NCBI RefSeq assembly: GCF_965222285.1 | Contig: NZ_OZ244942.1 | Span: 2,046,001-2,110,000, forward strand | From: Tepidicaulis sp002389665 | GTDB lineage: Bacteria; Pseudomonadota; Alphaproteobacteria; Parvibaculales; Parvibaculaceae | DNA: 64,000 bases | Reading direction: 5' to 3' | Part shown: piece by piece, positions 44,934-55,500 of the stretch | Position numbering within the stretch: position 1 is the stretch's first letter | How the letters are laid out: every line of letters begins with the position of its first letter | Program-made: the position numbers and the translations under genes | The notes under the pieces: generated by a model | Told to the model about the DNA's origin: nothing | What the model saw: only the letters and a program-made list of their open reading frames with translations | Database searches by the model: none

Positions 44934-47534
44934 TCAGGCGTCGTCCATCGCCTCTTTCACCGCTGCGGCAAGCTGCTTCAGCGAGAAAGGTTTCGGCAGG
45001 AAGCGGAAATCCTCATTGGGATCGAGGCTTTTGGCAAAGGCGTCTTCGGCATAGCCCGACACGAAAATGATTTTCGTCGCCTTGCCCCGGCTGCGCAGCT
45101 CTTTCAGCATGGTCGGCCCATCCATATTGGGCATCACCACGTCGGAGACGATGAGATCGATCTTGCCTTCATGGCTGTCGACGAGTTCAAGCGCCGCCTC
45201 GCCGCTTTCCGCCTCCAGCACTTCATAGCCGCGCGTGGTCAGCGCGCGCACGGCGAAGGTGCGCACCGCATCTTCGTCTTCCACCAACAAGATGGTGCCC
45301 TTGCCGGTCAGATCGCGCGTATCGGCGGGCGCGGCCTCTTCGGCCTTGGCGGCCTTTTCCTTCTCGGTCTCATAATAGCGCGGCAGATAGATGCGGAAGG
45401 TCGTACCCTTGCCCACGGTCGAGTACGGGAAGATATAGCCGCCCGTCTGCTTGACGATGCCGTAAACGGTGGAAAGCCCGAGCCCCGTTCCCTTGTTCAC
45501 GTCCTTCGTGGTGAAGAAAGGCTCGAAGATCTTCGCCAAGTGCTCCTTGGAAATCCCGGTGCCGGTATCGGCCACCTCGACCAGAATATATTCGCCGGGC
45601 GGCATCACCGAATGATCGAGCGCGCGGGAATCGGCCTCCGACACATTCGCCGTGCGGATCGTCAGCCGTCCGCCTTCGGGCATGGCATCGCGGGCATTGA
45701 CCGACAGATTGACGATCACCTGCTCCAGCTGGCTCTGGTCGACTTTGACGAGGCCGAGATCGCGCCCATGAACGATTTTCAGGTCCACCGTCTCGCCCAG
45801 CAGCCGGTCGAGCAGATTATGCAGTTCGGCCAGCTCGTCCGTCAGGTTCAGCACTTTCGGGCGCAGCGTCTGGCGGCGTGAGAAAGCCAAAAGCTGGCGC
45901 GTCAGATTGGCCGCGCGGTTGGCGTTCTGCTTGATCTGCATGACATCGGCAAAAGAAGGATCACCAGCCTTGTGGCGGGCAAGCAAGAGATCGCAAAAGC
46001 CGATAATCGCGGTGAGCAGATTGTTGAAATCATGCGCCACGCCGCCGGCAAGCTGCCCCACCGCCTGCATCTTCTGGGACTGGGCGAATTGCAGTTCCAG
46101 CGTTTTGCGCTCGGTGGAATCGACAATGTAAAGGGCAAGCTGCGCGGTCCCGCCGTCTTCCGCCCCGCCCCCGGCAGCCCCCGCCCGGCTATCGAGCCGG
46201 CTCGTATAGACCTGCACGATCCGGTCGCTTTGACCGGCCAGATGCGCCTCGAAAGAAACGATACCGTCGCCCTTCAGCCCGCGCGTCAGCGCGTCGCGGA
46301 AAGCATCCCGGTCTTCAGGCGCCAGAAACTCGGCAAACTTGCCCGCCTTGTTGACGGGCATATCGACAAGGCCGGTAAAGGCCGCATTCGCCGCTTCCAC
46401 CCGTCCCTTGCCATCCAGCATGACGACACCAACGGGCGCGTGCTGGAAGAAGCGGGAAAAGCGCATCTCCGCCTCGCGCAAGCTGGCTTCCATCTCATCG
46501 CCCGGCGAGCGGTCGAGCACCAGCGAGCGCGTGGCAAGGGGCGCGCCCTCGCTGTCATAAGCATAGGTCTGGATGATGCGGCTCGGCAGCGGCCCGTCCG
46601 CGCCCTTGAGGTCGAGATTGACCACCTGCAGGTCCATTCCCTCCTCGCCCACGGGCGGCGAGAGCGCTGCCACATCGCCCACCGCCAGATCCTGAAGGCT
46701 CATGCCGCGCGCGGTAATCTGATCCGGCTCGAGCCCGAGGCTCGCCGCCAGATGCTTGTTCACATAAGTGACCTTGCCGTCCGCACCGGCGGAGAAGAAA
46801 CCGAACGGCGCCTCGTCGAGATAAGAGAGATAGCGCGTGCGTTCCTCGCGCGCGTCCTTCGCCGCCGCCCGCTCGCTTGTCAGGTCTTTGATATGCCAGA
46901 GCGCCGCGTCCCGCCCGAAGCTGCCCTGCCCGTCCAGCGGGCGCACGGAAACAAGCGCCGTGATGCTGCGCGCCGCGCCTGCCGAGGGCTGAAAAGTCAA
47001 CTCCGCCTCATCGGCAAGGCCGAGCCGGGCGGCCTGTGCAAGCTGATAAAGCGCTTCTTCCACCCCTTGCTGGCCCGAGAGCAGCCGGTCGAAGGGCACC
47101 GCCCGGCCTTTATCGTCAAGGCCAAGGGCGCGGTAGGCTTCATTGGCAAAAAGCACTGTGCCGCCGGACGAAGTAACGAGGCAGGGATCGGGCAGCGCCT
47201 CGAGTGCCGGGGCGGCAAAGCCCTTCACACTGCGCGAGAGCGTGCCGCGCGCGCCTGCCCCCGCGCCCCGAAAGGCCAGGCCGAAAAAGGCCAGCGCCAC
47301 GGCCGAGCAGATGCCGGCCAGCAGGAAATAGGCGATGGGGCCGATGGCGGAAAAATCGACAAGAGAAAAGGCCAGCAGCGCCACGGCGATAATCGCCCCG
47401 AGCCAGCTTACCCGCGAGAAAAGCCCCGGCCCGCGCGGCGCGGCAAGCGCAGCCGCTTCGGCACCGTTCAACGTGCCGGGGGCAGCTTCCAGCCCTTCGG
47501 CCTGACCATTTATGTGAGCATCCAGCTGGCTCAT
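44934..47534 (-). CDS. cckA: Hybrid histidine kinase CckA
   Basis: An 866-residue cell-cycle kinase. Two membrane helices (about 42-62 and 68-90) are followed by PAS-like modules (from LEALPDPCLVTSSGGTVLFA, EAPFGFFSAGADGKVTYVN and HAPVGVVMLDGKGRVEAANA). The H-box is GGVAHDFNNLLTAI, the ATP domain has NARDAMPEGG, DTGTGIS and GTGLGLSTVYG, and the receiver has ILLVEDEDA and the phospho-acceptor in LIVSDVVMPNMDG. In Caulobacter CckA passes phosphate through ChpT to CtrA and CpdR. It follows flhB by 69 bases on the same strand, the order also known from Caulobacter. Confidence 0.95.
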   Translation of the reverse strand: MSQLDAHINGQAEGLEAAPGTLNGAEAAALAAPRGPGLFSRVSWLGAIIAVALLAFSLVDFSAIGPIAYFLLAGICSAVALAFFGLAFRGAGAGARGTLSRSVKGFAAPALEALPDPCLVTSSGGTVLFANEAYRALGLDDKGRAVPFDRLLSGQQGVEEALYQLAQAARLGLADEAELTFQPSAGAARSITALVSVRPLDGQGSFGRDAALWHIKDLTSERAAAKDAREERTRYLSYLDEAPFGFFSAGADGKVTYVNKHLAASLGLEPDQITARGMSLQDLAVGDVAALSPPVGEEGMDLQVVNLDLKGADGPLPSRIIQTYAYDSEGAPLATRSLVLDRSPGDEMEASLREAEMRFSRFFQHAPVGVVMLDGKGRVEAANAAFTGLVDMPVNKAGKFAEFLAPEDRDAFRDALTRGLKGDGIVSFEAHLAGQSDRIVQVYTSRLDSRAGAAGGGAEDGGTAQLALYIVDSTERKTLELQFAQSQKMQAVGQLAGGVAHDFNNLLTAIIGFCDLLLARHKAGDPSFADVMQIKQNANRAANLTRQLLAFSRRQTLRPKVLNLTDELAELHNLLDRLLGETVDLKIVHGRDLGLVKVDQSQLEQVIVNLSVNARDAMPEGGRLTIRTANVSEADSRALDHSVMPPGEYILVEVADTGTGISKEHLAKIFEPFFTTKDVNKGTGLGLSTVYGIVKQTGGYIFPYSTVGKGTTFRIYLPRYYETEKEKAAKAEEAAPADTRDLTGKGTILLVEDEDAVRTFAVRALTTRGYEVLEAESGEAALELVDSHEGKIDLIVSDVVMPNMDGPTMLKELRSRGKATKIIFVSGYAEDAFAKSLDPNEDFRFLPKPFSLKQLAAAVKEAMDDA

Positions 47535-47603
47535 GCGCTCAATTCGACCCGCGATCGGCTCTCGTGTCCAGGGCCGGACTTAAACGCCGGCAGAGCCTGC
47601 GAA

Positions 47604-48689
47604 TCAGGTCCGGCGCGTCCGCCAAGCCATTTTAGCCTTAAGACGCATGACGTAGCCAATAACCTCTGCCACGGCGCGGTAATGTTCCGGCGGGATTTCC
47701 TCGTCGATCTCGACCGTCGCATGGAGCGCGCGGGCAAGTGGCGGGTTGACCACAACGGGGATTTCATGCGCCTCGGCGATTTCACGGATTTTCAGGGCCA
47801 CCGCATCGATACCCTTGGCCAGCACCAGCGGCGCGGCCATGCCCTGCTCGTATTTCAGCGCAATGGCATAGTGGGTCGGGTTGGCGATCACGACCGAGGC
47901 TTCGGGCACGGCGGCCATCATGCGCTTGCGCCCGCGTTCCATACGCAGCTGGCGCAGCTTCGCCTTGACGGTCGGATCACCCTCCATCTGCTTATATTCG
48001 TCTTTGATTTCCTGAATGCTCATGCGCTGCTTCTTCATCCACTGGAAGCGCTCATAGAGATAATCCAGCCCCGCCACAATGCCGAGGATCGCCAGCACGC
48101 CGAGGGAGACGCGGATCGTGAGCATGCGCACCAGCGGCAAAAGCTCGCTCACTTCATAGGTGACCATCACGGCCAGCCGGTCCTTCTCCGGCCAGAGAAT
48201 GAGAAACGTCACCGCCCCCACCACGCAGATTTTCACGATGCCCTTCGTGAAGTTGACGAGGCTGGTCAGCGAGAACAGCCGTTTGAAGCCTTGCAGCAGC
48301 GAAATCTTGTTCAGCTTCGGCTTCATCTTTTCGGTGGTGAAGATCGGCTTGTGCTGCAGCACATTGCCCGCCAGCGCCCCCAGCATCAAAACCGCCATGG
48401 GCAGCGCGAGCGACAGCAGCACCGCCTGGCCGATATCGAGCCAGAGCATGCGCAAATGCTGCGCGTCCATGGGAATGTCGTGGGGCGAGGCGATGAAGAC
48501 CTCGAAGAAATGCGACAGCTTGCTTGCCATACCGGGTGAAAGAAAACCCGCCGTCACGCAGGCGCCAAGCATCACGAACCAGGTATTGACCTCCTGGCTC
48601 TTGGCCACGTCGCCTTTTTTATGGGCGTCTTCGAGCTTCTTACTAGTTGGCTCTTCTGTTTTTTCTGTATCGTCGGATTGATCGGCCAT
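47604..48689 (-). CDS. flhB: Flagellar export protein FlhB
   Basis: A 361-residue export-switch protein. Four membrane helices lie in the first 215 residues, followed by the cytoplasmic domain with the autocleavage site NPTH (VVIANPTHYAIALKYEQG), and APLVLAKGIDAVALKIREIA. It switches export from rod/hook to filament substrates. GGAGG precedes the ATG. It lies 23 bases after fliR. Confidence 0.97.
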   Translation of the reverse strand: MADQSDDTEKTEEPTSKKLEDAHKKGDVAKSQEVNTWFVMLGACVTAGFLSPGMASKLSHFFEVFIASPHDIPMDAQHLRMLWLDIGQAVLLSLALPMAVLMLGALAGNVLQHKPIFTTEKMKPKLNKISLLQGFKRLFSLTSLVNFTKGIVKICVVGAVTFLILWPEKDRLAVMVTYEVSELLPLVRMLTIRVSLGVLAILGIVAGLDYLYERFQWMKKQRMSIQEIKDEYKQMEGDPTVKAKLRQLRMERGRKRMMAAVPEASVVIANPTHYAIALKYEQGMAAPLVLAKGIDAVALKIREIAEAHEIPVVVNPPLARALHATVEIDEEIPPEHYRAVAEVIGYVMRLKAKMAWRTRRT

Positions 48690-48712
48690 GCCTCACCTCC
48701 AAAATTCAGCCG

Positions 48713-49471
48713 TCAGGCGAGGAACTGGCTCAAGGTCGCCTCGAAATAGCCGAGGAACCACGACATCATCACACCGAGCAGCACCATCAACAGCAGGAAG
48801 CCGAGGAAGATGTTGGCCGGCAGCGCAATAAAGAACACCTGCAATTGCGGCATCAGGCGGGAAAGGATCCCGAGCCCCATATAAAAAACCAGACCGAAAA
48901 CGAGGAACGGGGCGGCAAGCTGCACGCCGAGTTTGAACGACCCGGCGATCACGCCTGTCACAGCCTGAAGAAAATCCCCGACCGGCAGCGGCGCGCCCGG
49001 TTTGAAAAGCGCATAGCTGTCATTCATCACCGCGATGAGCAGATAGTGCAGATCGGTGGCGAAAATCATCGTCACCGCCACAACCGACATGAAGGAGCCC
49101 ACAAGCGCGCTCTGAATACCCTGCGTCGGGTCGACGTTCTGCGCGAAGGCAAGGCCCGTCTGAAAAGCGATGATCGTGCCGGCGATCTGCAGCGCCGTCA
49201 TGAGAAGGCGCGCGGTGCCGCCGATCATCAGCCCGATCAGAAATTCCGAAACGATCTGGCCTGCCAGAAGCGCGGGCGTTGGCGGCAGCGGTCCGTAATT
49301 ATCCTGCACCAGCGGCATCAGGATCGCGGCGAGCGCCACGGCAAAGGTCAGACGGATGCGTCCCGGCACCGAAATTTCGCCAAGCGCCGGCATCAGCATG
49401 ATCATCGTGCCGATCCGGCAGAAGATCATGAGGAAAACGAAAACCGTATCTGGCGCGGCGGTAATGTTCAC
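48713..49471 (-). CDS. fliR: Flagellar export protein FliR
   Basis: A 252-residue export-gate membrane protein with about six helices; FCRIGTMIMLMPALGEISVP and LMIGGTARLLMTALQIAGTI are diagnostic. GTG start at 49471 with AGGGA upstream. Lies between fliQ and flhB as is usual; FliP5Q4R1 with FlhB forms the export gate. Confidence 0.96.
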   Translation of the reverse strand: MNITAAPDTVFVFLMIFCRIGTMIMLMPALGEISVPGRIRLTFAVALAAILMPLVQDNYGPLPPTPALLAGQIVSEFLIGLMIGGTARLLMTALQIAGTIIAFQTGLAFAQNVDPTQGIQSALVGSFMSVVAVTMIFATDLHYLLIAVMNDSYALFKPGAPLPVGDFLQAVTGVIAGSFKLGVQLAAPFLVFGLVFYMGLGILSRLMPQLQVFFIALPANIFLGFLLLMVLLGVMMSWFLGYFEATLSQFLA

Positions 49472-49503
49472 GCGGGAGTTCCCTCGCCTCTTTCGAGCGG
49501 CGG

Positions 49504-49767
49504 TTAACCGGCGACGATTTTATCGGCGATATACGTCATGTAGGTGCCCATGGCCTGGCCCATGAAAGGCAGGAAGACGAGCATGAAGAGAAAGATCGCC
49601 AGGATCTTCGGCACGAAGACCAGCGTCATTTCCTGAATTTGCGTCAGCGCCTGGATCAGCGCGATGGCAAGACCGACCGCCAGCGCAACCAGCATCAGCG
49701 GCCCGGAGACTTTCAGAAGTACGTAAATCCCTTCGCGGGCCACATCGAGAATTTCAGCGCCGGTCAT
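49504..49767 (-). CDS. fliQ: Flagellar export protein FliQ
   Basis: An 87-residue two-helix gate protein: LLKVSGPLMLVALAVGLAIA and QEMTLVFVPKILAIFLFMLV. Located 77 bases after fliE and 32 bases ahead of fliR. Confidence 0.96.
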   Translation of the reverse strand: MTGAEILDVAREGIYVLLKVSGPLMLVALAVGLAIALIQALTQIQEMTLVFVPKILAIFLFMLVFLPFMGQAMGTYMTYIADKIVAG

Positions 49768-49844
49768 GCGGCTTGTCCCCTTGTCGATTTCCCCGCTCCC
49801 CCGAGCGGAACTTGTCAGCAGTCGGTCTAAACAGTCAGGCGCGC

Positions 49845-50165
49845 CTAGATCGGCATGCGCATGATTTCCTGATAGGCGGTGATCACCTTGTCGCGCACGG
49901 CAACAACGGTCTGCACGGTGGCCTCGGCTTCGGAAACGGCGGTCACGAGATCGACCACATCGCCTTGCTGAGCGACCGCGCTCACGGCCTGGGTTTCGCT
50001 CGCCTTGCCTGCTTCCACAACGCCGCCAAGCGCCTGGCCGACAAGATCACCGAAGCTCTGCCCGGCAAATTCCTTCGGCCCCTGGCTTTTTTCCGCGCTG
50101 CCCGCCGCAGCCGATTTGACCGCATTGGCGTAAGCGTTAAGCGCAACAGATGCTGGAATGGTCAT
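49845..50165 (-). CDS. fliE: Flagellar hook-basal body protein FliE
   Basis: A 106-residue junction protein linking the MS ring to the proximal rod. The conserved C-terminus reads TVVAVRDKVITAYQEIMRMPI with the middle FGDLVGQAL. Follows flgC by 14 bases. Confidence 0.95.
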   Translation of the reverse strand: MTIPASVALNAYANAVKSAAAGSAEKSQGPKEFAGQSFGDLVGQALGGVVEAGKASETQAVSAVAQQGDVVDLVTAVSEAEATVQTVVAVRDKVITAYQEIMRMPI

Positions 50166-50179
50166 CTTCTAGCCCTTTC

Positions 50180-50590
50180 CTAACGGCGAAGCAGGTCGAT
50201 GGTGCTGCCCAGCATGCGGCGCGTCGCCTGAATGACGTTCAGGTTCGCTTCGTAGCTGCGCTGCGCTTGGCGCATGTCCATGGCTTCCACAAGCCCGTTG
50301 ACGTTCGGCGTTTTCACATAGCCGTCGTCATTGGCAGCCGGGTGGCCGGGCATGTATTTCAGTGTGAAAGGCGACTGGTCGAGCTTCGGCCGGTCCACCT
50401 GCACTTTTTTCACGCCAAGCTCGCGGTCCAGTTCGTTGGAGAACGTCACGACCTTGCGCCGGTAAGGATCGGCGCCCGGCGTCGTGCCGGTGGAATCGGC
50501 ATTGGCGATGTTTTCGGCGATCACCCGCATGCGCCCGCTTTGTGCGCGCAGGCCCGATGCCGCAACCATCATGGCTTTAACAAAATCCAT
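50180..50590 (-). CDS. flgC: Flagellar proximal rod protein FlgC
   Basis: A 136-residue rod protein: N-terminal SGLRAQSGRMRVIAENIANA (rod signature), YVKTPNVNGLVEAMDMRQAQ, and the C-terminal helix RSYEANLNVIQATRRMLGST. The start is 14 bases after the flgB stop. Confidence 0.97.
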   Translation of the reverse strand: MDFVKAMMVAASGLRAQSGRMRVIAENIANADSTGTTPGADPYRRKVVTFSNELDRELGVKKVQVDRPKLDQSPFTLKYMPGHPAANDDGYVKTPNVNGLVEAMDMRQAQRSYEANLNVIQATRRMLGSTIDLLRR

Positions 50591-50604
50591 CTTACTTCTC
50601 CCAA

Positions 50605-51009
50605 TCAGCTGCGCGGCCCGAGAGCCGTGCGCAGGAGCCCAAGGCTCTTGGAGTAAAGACCCGTCACCATCTCGTAATCGACTTGGGTCTCGGCAACCTT
50701 GATCATCTGCTCTTCCAGCACGACGGAGTTACCCGTCGGCGTGGTTTCGGAGTCGGGGCGTTCTTCGCTTTTCGGCTTGGTGCCCGTGGCGCCGCCCGGC
50801 CCGATATGCATTTCATTGGTGCGAACGGGTTTGAGAACCGGCCCGTGCGCGTTCAGCACGGCGCCGAAGTCCTGCTTCTTCAGATCGCGCGCGGCATAGC
50901 CGGGCGTGTCCGCATTCGCGACGTTCTGGGACAACACGCGCTGGCGCTCCGTCAGCCAGTGCATACGGTCCTTGATCATGCCAAATAGGGGAATGTCACC
51001 TAAGGCCAT
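50605..51009 (-). CDS. flgB: Flagellar proximal rod protein FlgB
   Basis: A 134-residue rod protein with RQRVLSQNVANADTPGYAAR and the ending YEMVTGLYSKSLGLLRTALG. ATG 51009 is used; the frame stays open for 26 more codons but without family similarity. First gene of the leftward flgB-flgC-fliE-fliQ-fliR-flhB-cckA run. The upstream region has a full CtrA site at 51182-51196 and a TTAA half-site near 51132. Confidence 0.95.
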   Translation of the reverse strand: MALGDIPLFGMIKDRMHWLTERQRVLSQNVANADTPGYAARDLKKQDFGAVLNAHGPVLKPVRTNEMHIGPGGATGTKPKSEERPDSETTPTGNSVVLEEQMIKVAETQVDYEMVTGLYSKSLGLLRTALGPRS

Positions 51010-51181
51010 TGCGATCTCGCGTTTCAACGTTGCAGAGCAGCTCTCCTTCCTTGGAGCGCGCCTCCGGCACATCGTCACGCCACACAATCCTTGGGCGGCA
51101 GGTCAATCTTTCCTACCTCGGGGCTAAAATTTCCTTAACAAAACCGCCAACTAGGAAATTCTGTCCCAGTAAGGCACCCCC

Positions 51182-51196
51182 TTAACCCGTTTTTAA
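51182..51196. promoter_or_regulatory. CtrA-type box TTAA-N7-TTAA
   Basis: TTAACCCGTTTTTAA, an exact match to the CtrA consensus, followed at once by a further TTAAC. It lies 78 bases before fliO and 173 bases before flgB in the divergent flagellar promoter region. Confidence 0.65.
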
Positions 51197-51273
51197 GCTT
51201 AACAGCGGAAATATCTGCCTAGTGACCTGCACGCGGGAGAACCCGCTGAGCGCCAATACGGCATGAGGGGCAG

Positions 51274-51693
51274 ATGGATCTGGCAGAATACACACGCTTT
51301 CTAGGGGCCTTGCTTCTGGTTCTGGCGATGATCGGGGGCTGCGCCTGGCTGGCGCGCCGCTTCGGGCTCATGCAGCACGGCCTGACGAACGGCCCGGCAA
51401 GCCGCCTTGCCATCGTCGAAAAGCTGACCCTCGATCCCAAGCACAAGCTTCTGCTCATCCGCCGTGACGGCAAGGAACATCTGATCGTGGTCGGCGAAAC
51501 GACGACACTGATCGAGGCCGGCCTTGACGCACCCGCCCCCGCCGAAACCGGCGCGGAAGCAGAGACCGTCAATGTCGCGTCCTTTCCCGGCTTTGCCGCA
51601 AGCACGCCTGCCGCGCAGCCGGCCCACGCCAAGATGACCGCCCCCGACTTCCTTCTCAAAGGGATCGCCTATCTCAAGGAGCGCCGTACGTGA
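51274..51693 (+). CDS. fliO: Flagellar biosynthetic protein FliO
   Basis: A 139-residue single-pass membrane protein: helix at about residues 7-28 (FLGALLLVLAMIGGCAWLAR), then LAIVEKLTLDPKHKLLLIRR and EHLIVVGE, the FliO cytoplasmic core. It chaperones FliP assembly. GAGGGG precedes the ATG. The stop overlaps the fliP start (TGATG). Confidence 0.92.
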   Translation: MDLAEYTRFLGALLLVLAMIGGCAWLARRFGLMQHGLTNGPASRLAIVEKLTLDPKHKLLLIRRDGKEHLIVVGETTTLIEAGLDAPAPAETGAEAETVNVASFPGFAASTPAAQPAHAKMTAPDFLLKGIAYLKERRT

Positions 51694-52442
51694 TGCATTT
51701 GTCCAAGTTCACCCGGCCTGCTCTTTTTGCCGCCGCCGCCCTTGCGGTGCTGAGCCTCGCCTCGCCCGCCTTCGCGCAGAGTGTGAGTATCGATTTTGCG
51801 GAAGGCTATGGCCTCACCGAGCGCGTGGTGCAGCTCATTGCACTGATCACGGTTCTGACGCTTGCCCCTTCCATCCTCATCATGGTCACGTCCTTCGTGC
51901 GGATCGTGGTGGTGCTGTCCTTGCTGCGTACCGCCATGGGCGTGCAGCAAAGCCCGCCCAACGCCGTGATGATCTCTCTTGCGCTCTTCCTGACCGCCTT
52001 CGTCATGGCGCCGGTTTTCGAAAAAGCCTATGAGACAGGCATCGAGCCTTTAATGAACGATCAGATGGAGATCGGCGAAGCTTTCGACAAAGCCTCGCGC
52101 CCCTTCCACACCTTCATGATGAGCCAGGTGCGCGACAAGGATCTCGGTCTTTTCGTCAATCTCGCCAAGATCGAAGAGCCGGAATCGCCCGAAGCCGTGC
52201 CGCTGCGCGTGCTCGTGCCCGCCTTCCTGATCAGCGAATTGCGCCGCGCTTTTGAAATCGGCTTCCTGGTCTTCGTGCCCTTCATCGTCATCGACATGGT
52301 CGTCGCCTCGGTGTTGATGTCCATGGGCATGATGATGCTGCCGCCGATCATTATCTCACTTCCCTTCAAGCTCATCTTCTTCGTCCTAGTGGACGGATGG
52401 AACTTGATTACCGGCTCCCTGGTGAAGAGCTTCGGCATTTAG
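51693..52442 (+). CDS. fliP: Flagellar export protein FliP
   Basis: A 249-residue gate protein with a cleavable signal peptide (AFAQS near residue 29) and the signatures SFVRIVVVLSLLRTAMGVQQ, PPNAVMISLALFLTAFVM and IGFLVFVPFIVIDMVVASVL. ATG 51693 overlaps the fliO stop; GTG 51690 is an equally spaced alternative to AAGGAG. Followed by a terminator. Confidence 0.97.
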   Translation: MHLSKFTRPALFAAAALAVLSLASPAFAQSVSIDFAEGYGLTERVVQLIALITVLTLAPSILIMVTSFVRIVVVLSLLRTAMGVQQSPPNAVMISLALFLTAFVMAPVFEKAYETGIEPLMNDQMEIGEAFDKASRPFHTFMMSQVRDKDLGLFVNLAKIEEPESPEAVPLRVLVPAFLISELRRAFEIGFLVFVPFIVIDMVVASVLMSMGMMMLPPIIISLPFKLIFFVLVDGWNLITGSLVKSFGI

Positions 52443-52467
52443 CGCCGCTCTTCCTCCCAACTGAAAA

Positions 52468-52498
52468 CCCCCGTGCCTCGGGCACGGGGGATTTTTTT
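52468..52498 (+). terminator. Terminator of fliO-fliP
   Basis: CCCCCGTGCC, loop TCG, GGCACGGGGG followed by ATTTTTTT. Confidence 0.93.
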
Positions 52499-52535
52499 GG
52501 GCCGGGCATGAAGCCCTGCAAATCTTCCGGGAAAA

Positions 52536-55500
52536 TCAGTTGATGGCCGTCGCCGCCTGCTCGTCCAGGTCCTTGCCGATGGTCGAGACGAATTCGTCCA
52601 GCGTATCGGAATTGGCGAACTCTTTTGCCAGACGGCGGAATTCCTCGCCCTGCCGCTCGATGGGTTCGGAGAGGATGGCGAATTTGCCCGCATCGGCCCC
52701 CGCACGCATCTGATCGCCGAATTTCTCCCGCAGCCGCCCGAGCCCGATGGGATCATCGGCCAGCGAATAGGCGATGGCGGCGCGCATGATCATGCGGCGC
52801 ACCTTCTTCGGCACCTCGCGCTCATTGAGCCAGGTATTGCCGAGCGTGGATTCGATCTGCTGACCCGTCTCTTCCCAGCGCTGAGCGGCCCAGAGCACAT
52901 CGGCCTTCATCCACTCCGCCTCCACCGTCTCCATCTCGGAGAGAAGGTCGATCGCGTGGTCATAGAGATTGAGCTCGGACAGCGCGCGCGCTTCCAGAAG
53001 GCGGCGTTTGTCGGCAAGATTGTCGGGCAGCAGCGACTGGCGTGTAGAGCGCAGTGCCTCCAGCGCTTTTTCCGGTTTGTGATCCATCAGCCGCACCAAG
53101 GCAAGGCGCGTGGCAACCTGCGCCCGCGCAATGCCGCGCAACCGGTGATCCACCTGGTGCTGCAGCAACTCGGCGGCCTGATCGAGCAGGTCCACATCGA
53201 CGAGTTTGTTCGACAACTGCCGGATCATCGCATCGCCGCGCTGACCGATCGGCGTCAGCTCACGGAAATCGTAATAGAGCGACAACGCCTCGATCGGGTC
53301 CATCTCATCGGCCCCGCCGCCGAGGAAGAGGTCCGAGAACGTGTCCGTCATCGTCGTGGCGATGCGCCGGGCCTGATCGGTCTCGGGGAAATTCGTCACC
53401 GCCGTCTGCATCACGCGCAGCCCGTCTTCCACCTCGCCCATCGCAACATGCATTTCCCCGAGCCGTTCCATGACGGAAAGCTCGAGGTCATCGCCGCGCC
53501 ACATGAAGCCGATCGCCTCGAGCTCCTGCATGAAGCCCGCATCGGCAAGCAGCCCCATCTCATGCTTGATCTTGGCTTTGGCAAACCGCGCGCGCGCCGC
53601 CACGGGGCGCGGCCCGCGTTTTTCCAGCCGCTCCAGCGTTTCCAGCGCTTCGTCCGTCTTGCCCGCCGCCTCGAGCATCAGTCCGCGCACGAGCTGGGCT
53701 TCGGCAAGCCAGATATTGTTTTCCGTCTCTTTCGGAATCTCGTTCAGATTATAAGCGACGGAGGCAAGATCGCCCGCCGCAAGCTCCGCCTCGGCGGCCT
53801 TGACGCGGAACATCGCCTGGAAGTCGGGCTCATATTCACTGAACGCCTGACCCGCCCGGTCGAACTCGTCGCGCGCCTCGCGCATATTGCCAAGCTCGGC
53901 CTGCGCCGTGCCGCGCCAGAGCGCTGCATGAGGGTCCTGCGCCAGCCCGCGTCCCGACAGATCACCCAGCGCCTCGTCGAAGCGGTGCATCATGATATGG
54001 CCCACCCCGCGCAGCGCGAGATAGGCCGGCTCCAGCGCCACGTCCGAGCTGAGCTTCTCAGCCAGCCGGAGCACGGCAATCGCTTCCGCGCCAAGCTGAT
54101 AGGCAAGAAGGAACCGGGCATAATCGAGCTGGTCCTGCAAACTGTCTGTGGGCGCATTGGCCAGCTTGTCGAGATGGAACTGCCGCCGTTCGGCATAGCT
54201 CGCGCCCGGCGCTTCGCGCCAGCGCTTAAAATCCATCTTGCCGGGCTGCGTGGGCGCCTCGATCGAAACCTGGGCGCTTGCATCTTCCTCCACATCGCCG
54301 GAGGAAAGCGTCAGCCCCGCCCCGCGCGAGACGATCACCTCGTCCTTGATGGCACGCACGTAAAGATCGTCGGAAAGCGAGACGAAGGCGAGGCCCTGCG
54401 CCGTCGCCAGCGCGGCGAACTCCACGAAATTGCGCGGCGCGACGAGCCCTTGCGGCGGGCCCTCCGCCGTCACGATGGCCAGCACATCCTTCACATTCGG
54501 GTCACGCACCCAGTGCACCTTGCCGCGCCCGTTGAGATCGAGGCTGACTTTCGCCTCGCCATTGGCGCTCCAGCCCCTAAGCAACGAGACGGGCCGCACC
54601 GGCTCGACGATCGTGTCGCCGACCGTGAAGACCCAATTATTGCCCTTCTCGCTTGCCGCCAGCAGAACCCGCTGCGGCGGCTGAAACTGCACGATGGTCG
54701 CATCGTCCATGGGCACCAGTTCCGCCGGGCCCAATACCTTGCTCATGTCCGCCGTCAGGGCGGAGAAGTCGAGCTCGCGCTTGGCATCGAAGACCAGCCA
54801 GACGCGCCCGTCCCGCTGAAAGGCCGCCGCGCCCGTGCGCTCGGCCCAGGGGAAGATGAGACGCACGCTCTCGCCCACAAGCTCGGCCACCACATTGAGC
54901 GGGCCTTCGGTATCCGCAGCCACCACCGCCCCAGCTTGAACGGCAGCAAGTTCGGGTTTTGCCTCGGCCGCCGCTTCAACTTTCGCGCCCGGTTTTCCCT
55001 CTTGCGTTTTTGCCGGCGCCGGCTGCGCCTCGGCCTGCTTGGCGGGAGCCGGTTTTACCGGTTCCCCTTCCGCCTTCGCGGTGTCTTTCGTCTGCGGCTT
55101 TTCAGCTTGAGCCGGAACTTGCTTTTCTGCGGAGGCAGCGGCCACCGGCTTTTCAGATTCCGCCTTGGCTTCCTTCACGCCTGCGTTGCTTTCGGCCTTC
55201 TGCGCTTTTTGCTGCGGCTTGGCAGGCACCTCGCTGCCTTTCGGCGGCTCGGGCGCCTTGGCAAGCGGCGCCGCGCCCCGGCCAGGGGCCACGATATCGA
55301 TCACGACATTCAAGTCCTCGCGGAAATCACGCACCGTCACGCCCGGCACCGTATCGAGCGCCACGGTCAGGCGGCCATTGCTGCTGCCCGCCGAGGCCCC
55401 GGTCAGAAAGGCCGGCGGATCGACCCGGAGCCGTGCCAGCGGAAGTTTCGCATCCCGGTCGAAGACCACCGTCACCCGACCGTCGCGCGAGGAAACGTTG

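Noticed and set aside
45972..48539. An 855-codon plus-strand frame opposite cckA and flhB
   Set aside because: It spans two well-identified genes on the other strand and has the composition of an antisense frame.
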